A stretch of 64,000 nt of DNA from positions 1 to 64,000 of the forward strand of contig NZ_SJCY01000002.1 in assembly GCF_004354365.1 (NCBI RefSeq). The letters are read 5' to 3'. Positions 61,195 through 64,000 of the stretch are shown piece by piece. How positions within the stretch are numbered: position 1 is the first letter of the stretch; every line of letters begins with the position of its first letter. Position numbers and translations under genes: made by a program. The notes beneath the pieces were generated by a model. It was not told the origin of the DNA. It was given only the letters and a program-made list of their open reading frames with translations, and did not search any database. Origin of the DNA: Pedobacter changchengzhani. GTDB taxonomy: Bacteria > Bacteroidota > Bacteroidia > Sphingobacteriales > Sphingobacteriaceae.

Positions 61195-61331
61195 CGTCAC
61201 TGCGAGGCACGAAGCAGTCTTTTTTTGAAATAGTTAAACTCGATGGAAAGAGGTGTGTAGCTTATAGATTAACAAACAATTATTAACGAAAAAGATTGCT
61301 TCGCTTCACTGCGTTGCGCTCGCAAAGACGA
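61195..61331. mobile_element. Deleted GIY-YIG repeat element carrying the start of the gene
   Basis: Left arm CACTGCGAGGCACGAAGCAGTCT and right arm AGATTGCTTCGCTTCACTGCG...CGCAAAGACG frame a 137-base element. Between them ATGGAAAGAGGT (61243-61254) is identical to the start of the neighbouring GIY-YIG gene and is followed by a diverged continuation (TTATAGATTAACAAACAA against TTATATAGTAACAAATAA), then the right arm. So this is an internally deleted copy of the element next door. Confidence 0.75.
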
Positions 61332-61340
61332 AAACCACAA

Positions 61341-61731
61341 CGTCACTGCGAGGTACGAAGCAGTCTCATTTTTTAAAATGTAAATTTATGGAAAGAGGTG
61401 GTGTTGTTTATATAGTAACAAATAAGCTAAATAAAGTTTTATACACTGGCGTAACTTCAGATATTGCCTATAGAATTTGGCAACATAAAAACAAAGTTTA
61501 TCCTACGGGATTTACTTCAAAATATAACTGTGATAAATTAGTCTATTATTTTTTTTATCCAACAATAGAAGATGCTATTGGCGAGATAAACGAATTAAGG
61601 GAGGTAATAGACTTGCAAAAATTAAGTTAATAGAAAGCATTGACCCCGAGTGGAGAGATTTGTATAATGAAGTTAATTTATAATGGAAAAAAGATTGCTT
61701 CGCTTCACTGCGTTGCGCTCGCAAAGACGAA
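61341..61731. mobile_element. GIY-YIG repeat element with inverted ends
   Basis: Left arm CGTCACTGCGAGGTACGAAGCAGTCT (61341-61366) and inverted right arm (61692-61729) bracket a GIY-YIG gene. It lies ten bases after the deleted copy, so two elements stand in tandem. Confidence 0.75.
61388..61683 (+). pseudogene. Frameshifted GIY-YIG endonuclease-like gene
   Basis: Frame 1 gives MERGGVVYIVTNKLNKVLYTGVTSDIAYRIWQHKNK... up to about 61587, a UPF0213/GIY-YIG type start (VYI...LYTGVTS...R..QH). The family continues as KRIKGGNRLAKIKLIESIDPEWRDLYNEVNL, which is found from 61588 in another frame, ending TAA at 61681-61683. One base is missing (or two added) near 61580-61590. The joined length of about 98 residues is the family norm, so this was a complete gene. 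Frame 1 alone ends early at 61630. Confidence 0.85.
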
Positions 61732-61776
61732 TAGACCTAATAAAATCAATTTTAAAAGAGGTTAAAACTGTAATAT

Positions 61777-62454
61777 ATGTACTTAGAAATAAATTCTTCT
61801 ACAGAAGAAACGATAATCGATAGCTTTAGGCAACTTGCCATTAAGCTATTTAACGATTATAAACTAATAGTAAATGATTATCATTATCGCCTATTAGATT
61901 TAGAGTTTTATTATTATGCAAAAGATAAATTTGAAGATATATACGCTCACAAGCACAGTCACCAATTGCAAAATGGCAAATGGTATTCTCATGGTTCTGG
62001 AATGGACATTACATTTGGAGATGGTAAAAACTATGGTGGCATTTTGGTACGAGCAATGGCAGAAATTACCAAGGATGCATCAAAAGATGAGTATTTCATA
62101 AATACGGAAAATCAATTTCATGGTCCACTAAAAGTAAAGACTGAGATTTTTTCGAAATTAAATGGAGCTTTTGATAGTACACCAAATAATTTTTTTCTTG
62201 CGAATATAAGCAGAGATAGGCATGGAGCGCTAATGCCAGAAGCAAATCATGTCATTGAGGCAAATCGAATTCATTTAAATGAAGTTAAGGATACATCCCT
62301 TGATTCAAAATTCCACCAGGGTAAATTTAGATTTGTAATTTTTCCTCACTTAAAATTAGCGGAAAAAACTCAAATTGCGGAAGATATGCAAAGGCAATTT
62401 CCACATTTGACTACAGCCGATATTAACAAACTTTTCGGTTCAAAATTTTTGTAA
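61777..62454 (+). CDS. Unknown protein with HGSGMDITFG and YGGILVR motifs
   Basis: A 225-residue protein; HGSGMDITFGDGKNYGGILVRA near 68-89 is a conserved-looking stretch, but I cannot place the family with confidence. No signal peptide or membrane segment. It ends two bases before a PAD-like gene with the same direction, so both are one transcript. They are inserted between addA and addB. Confidence 0.72.
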   Translation: MYLEINSSTEETIIDSFRQLAIKLFNDYKLIVNDYHYRLLDLEFYYYAKDKFEDIYAHKHSHQLQNGKWYSHGSGMDITFGDGKNYGGILVRAMAEITKDASKDEYFINTENQFHGPLKVKTEIFSKLNGAFDSTPNNFFLANISRDRHGALMPEANHVIEANRIHLNEVKDTSLDSKFHQGKFRFVIFPHLKLAEKTQIAEDMQRQFPHLTTADINKLFGSKFL

Positions 62455-62456
62455 TT

Positions 62457-63329
62457 ATGATTACTGATAGCCAAACAAATTTTATTTATTTAGCAGATAC
62501 ATTAAAATTAAAGTATCCCAAATTTTCTAATGACTTTCAAAAAATATTGAAACAAGCAGGGGTAGATTTCAGTTTTTTACCTAATACCAAAGATGTGTGG
62601 GCTGTTGATTACATGCCTATTCAAATTAACGAAAATGAATTTGTACAATTTCAGTATCATCCAGATTATTTAATAGATACAATTAAATGGAAAAAAACAA
62701 TTTCAGATACAGATTTAATTTGTGAAAAAATTGGTTTAAAAACGAAAAAATCAGAGATTATATTGGATGGAGGGAACGTTATTAAAAGCGATAACAAAGT
62801 CATCATGTGCGATAAAATTTTCTTAGAAAATTCAGAAATAGAATTCAAAGAATTGGTCAAACAATTAGAAACTCTATTCCAAGTTGACAAAATTACTTTC
62901 ATTCCCACTCATCCGTTAGATAAAATTGGTCATGCAGACGGTATTCTTAGATTTTATGATGAACAAACAGTATTACTAAATCAATTTTCTAATGACGATA
63001 AGAAATTTGAAATTGCATGTAAAGCTTCGTTAAAAAACGCTGGGATAGATTTTATTGAAATTCCGTATAATCCATATCAAAATACGAAAAATATTGACGC
63101 AACTGGTATTTACATAAATTATTTGGAGGTTGGGAATACCATAATCCTACCTGTTTTCGGTATATCCGAAGATGATGAAGCGGTAAAGAAATTTGAAGTC
63201 TTATTTCCCAACCACAATATTCTAACATTAAAAAGTTGTGACTTAGCGAAAGATGGAGGTGTTTTAAACTGCATAACCTGGAACGTGTATAATAATCTTG
63301 CTTCGCTAGGAAAACGACACAACACATAA
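62457..63329 (+). CDS. Agmatine deiminase/peptidylarginine deiminase family protein
   Basis: A 290-residue PAD_porph-family protein. DVWAVDYMP (usual WARDYMP), EIILDGGNVI, GHADGILRF (His) and GGVLNCITW with the catalytic Cys near 272 are all present. Family members deiminate agmatine or guanidino groups. Arg in WARD is replaced by Val, so substrate may differ. The C-terminus LGKRHNT lies in a sequence repeated 54 bases downstream. Confidence 0.88.
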   Translation: MITDSQTNFIYLADTLKLKYPKFSNDFQKILKQAGVDFSFLPNTKDVWAVDYMPIQINENEFVQFQYHPDYLIDTIKWKKTISDTDLICEKIGLKTKKSEIILDGGNVIKSDNKVIMCDKIFLENSEIEFKELVKQLETLFQVDKITFIPTHPLDKIGHADGILRFYDEQTVLLNQFSNDDKKFEIACKASLKNAGIDFIEIPYNPYQNTKNIDATGIYINYLEVGNTIILPVFGISEDDEAVKKFEVLFPNHNILTLKSCDLAKDGGVLNCITWNVYNNLASLGKRHNT

Positions 63330-63418
63330 CTAACTGATAATCAACTGGTTTTTGCTTCACTAGAAAAACGACATTTAACATCTCAACACTCATAACTCAA
63401 CACTCATATCTACAAAAA
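63300..63418. repeat. Direct repeat at the deiminase 3' end and AACTCAACACTCAT repeats
   Basis: GCTTCGCTAGGAAAACGACAC (in the deiminase end) recurs as GCTTCACTAGAAAAACGACAT about 54 bases on, followed by CTCAACACTCATAACTCAACACTCATATCT before addB. Confidence 0.65.
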
Positions 63419-64000
63419 ATGAACCCATTTTTAAAAGAAGTTGCCGAAGATTTAGTTGCCAAGTTTGAACAAAACTTACAAGATTGTGCTATTGTTTTTA
63501 ACAATAAACGACCTGCAGCTTATCTACAAAAACATTTGGCAGATATTTATCAGAAACCTTTTTGGAGTCCTGAAATTTTCACCATTCAAGAGTTTTTTGC
63601 CAAAGCAACCCATTTAAAAATTGCCGATCATTACACGCAGTTTTTTACTTTATACGATTGTTATATCGATTTACTAAAAAAAGAAGGCGTAGAAAAATTA
63701 CCCTCAATTGCTAAATTTCATAATATTGCCCGCATTATTTTGGGCGATTTCAGTCAGATAGATAATGATTTGGTTGATGCCGATCAATTATTCACCGAGC
63801 TTGAAGATATTGCCGTAATTAACCAACAATTTGATTTTTTAACACCGGAACAGAAAGAATTCCTATCTCAGTTTTGGCAATCCTATTCAGAAGGGAAATA
63901 CAAAAAGCAACAAGAACTTTTTATTAAAATGTGGAAACGGATGCCGGTTTTGTATCATTCTTTTCACGAGAAATTAAAAAAAGAAGGTTTTACAACACTT
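63419..64000 (+). CDS. AddB-like PD-(D/E)XK nuclease subunit, N-terminal part
   Basis: Open to the window edge: 194 codons so far, MNPFLKEVAEDLVAKFEQ..., with FNNKRPAAYLQKHLA and FTIQEFFAKATHL, typical of the N-terminal inactivated helicase of Bacteroidota AddB-like proteins. It follows addA after a 2.2-kb insertion. The nuclease domain would lie outside the window. Confidence 0.82.
   Translation, partial: MNPFLKEVAEDLVAKFEQNLQDCAIVFNNKRPAAYLQKHLADIYQKPFWSPEIFTIQEFFAKATHLKIADHYTQFFTLYDCYIDLLKKEGVEKLPSIAKFHNIARIILGDFSQIDNDLVDADQLFTELEDIAVINQQFDFLTPEQKEFLSQFWQSYSEGKYKKQQELFIKMWKRMPVLYHSFHEKLKKEGFTTL

Noticed and set aside
53154..63418. Prophage or integrative element
   Set aside because: No integrase, structural phage genes, relaxase or attachment repeats are visible; the region looks like stacked small insertions.

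Overview
The window reads as a chromosomal segment of a low-GC member of the Bacteroidota, most like Sphingobacteriaceae (Pedobacter and relatives). The basis is the gene content and order: an arginine cluster that includes argF', proC and a GNAT gene beside argG; acpP-fabF-rnc next to an IPExxxVDY gene and pyk; HIT-greA; yicC-gmk-nadD; a DUF6600 protein; TAnnTTTG promoter elements; and few Shine-Dalgarno sites. The genus is inferred, not proven.

Layout. 0-6.3 kb: a Pif1/RecD-like helicase with a C-terminal HTH, a GxxExxY gene inside a repeat array with an inverted partner, and a SNF2 helicase. 6.5-12.4 kb: an RND efflux operon (adaptor, pump, outer membrane factor; minus strand). 12.9-17.2 kb: GNAT, HIT, greA, OsmC, aminotransferase, Fic. 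17.3-30.0 kb: a nearly complete arginine/proline biosynthesis cluster (GNAT, argG, argC, argD, argF', hydrolase, argB, proC, argE, argH; minus strand), interrupted by three four-helix-bundle genes and a DUF433/DUF5615 toxin-antitoxin pair. 30.5-36 kb: M28 peptidase, methyltransferase, beta-CASP hydrolase, YtxH protein, and a DUF6600 protein with a Q-rich repeat tail. 36-39.8 kb: RsmI-like methylase, nadD, a PIN toxin-antitoxin pair, gmk, yicC. 39.9-41.8 kb: an RloB/AbiLii plus AAA ATPase pair, a probable abortive-infection module. 42-53 kb: fatty-acid and RNA housekeeping, pyk, tRNA-Ser, beta-barrel, GH3, thioredoxin-like, TatD, tcdA. 53.2-57.9 kb: an accessory stretch with MntA/HepT, WYL regulator, HIRAN, two small unknowns, a DUF4365-like nuclease-fold protein, a YqiA-like esterase and a RAYT transposase. 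57.9-64 kb: addA and the start of addB, separated by about 2.2 kb of GIY-YIG repeat elements, an unknown gene and an agmatine-deiminase-like gene.

The most striking signal is a set of small-gene/repeat associations. Four unrelated small gene families each sit with their own repeat: GxxExxY with CACAGAG repeats; four-helix-bundle genes (three copies, one starting with ATA) with AAAGTTTAAAGT-type inverted repeats; a frameshifted GIY-YIG gene with TGCGAGG/GAAGCA inverted repeats, next to a deleted copy that still carries the start of the gene; and a RAYT gene that carries REP-like hairpins inside its own coding sequence. Related palindromes are inserted in frame into argB, argF', argC and probably nadD, and supply the stop codons of several genes. 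This looks like a genome being colonised by small repeat-borne elements that preferentially occupy gene edges and tolerated loops.
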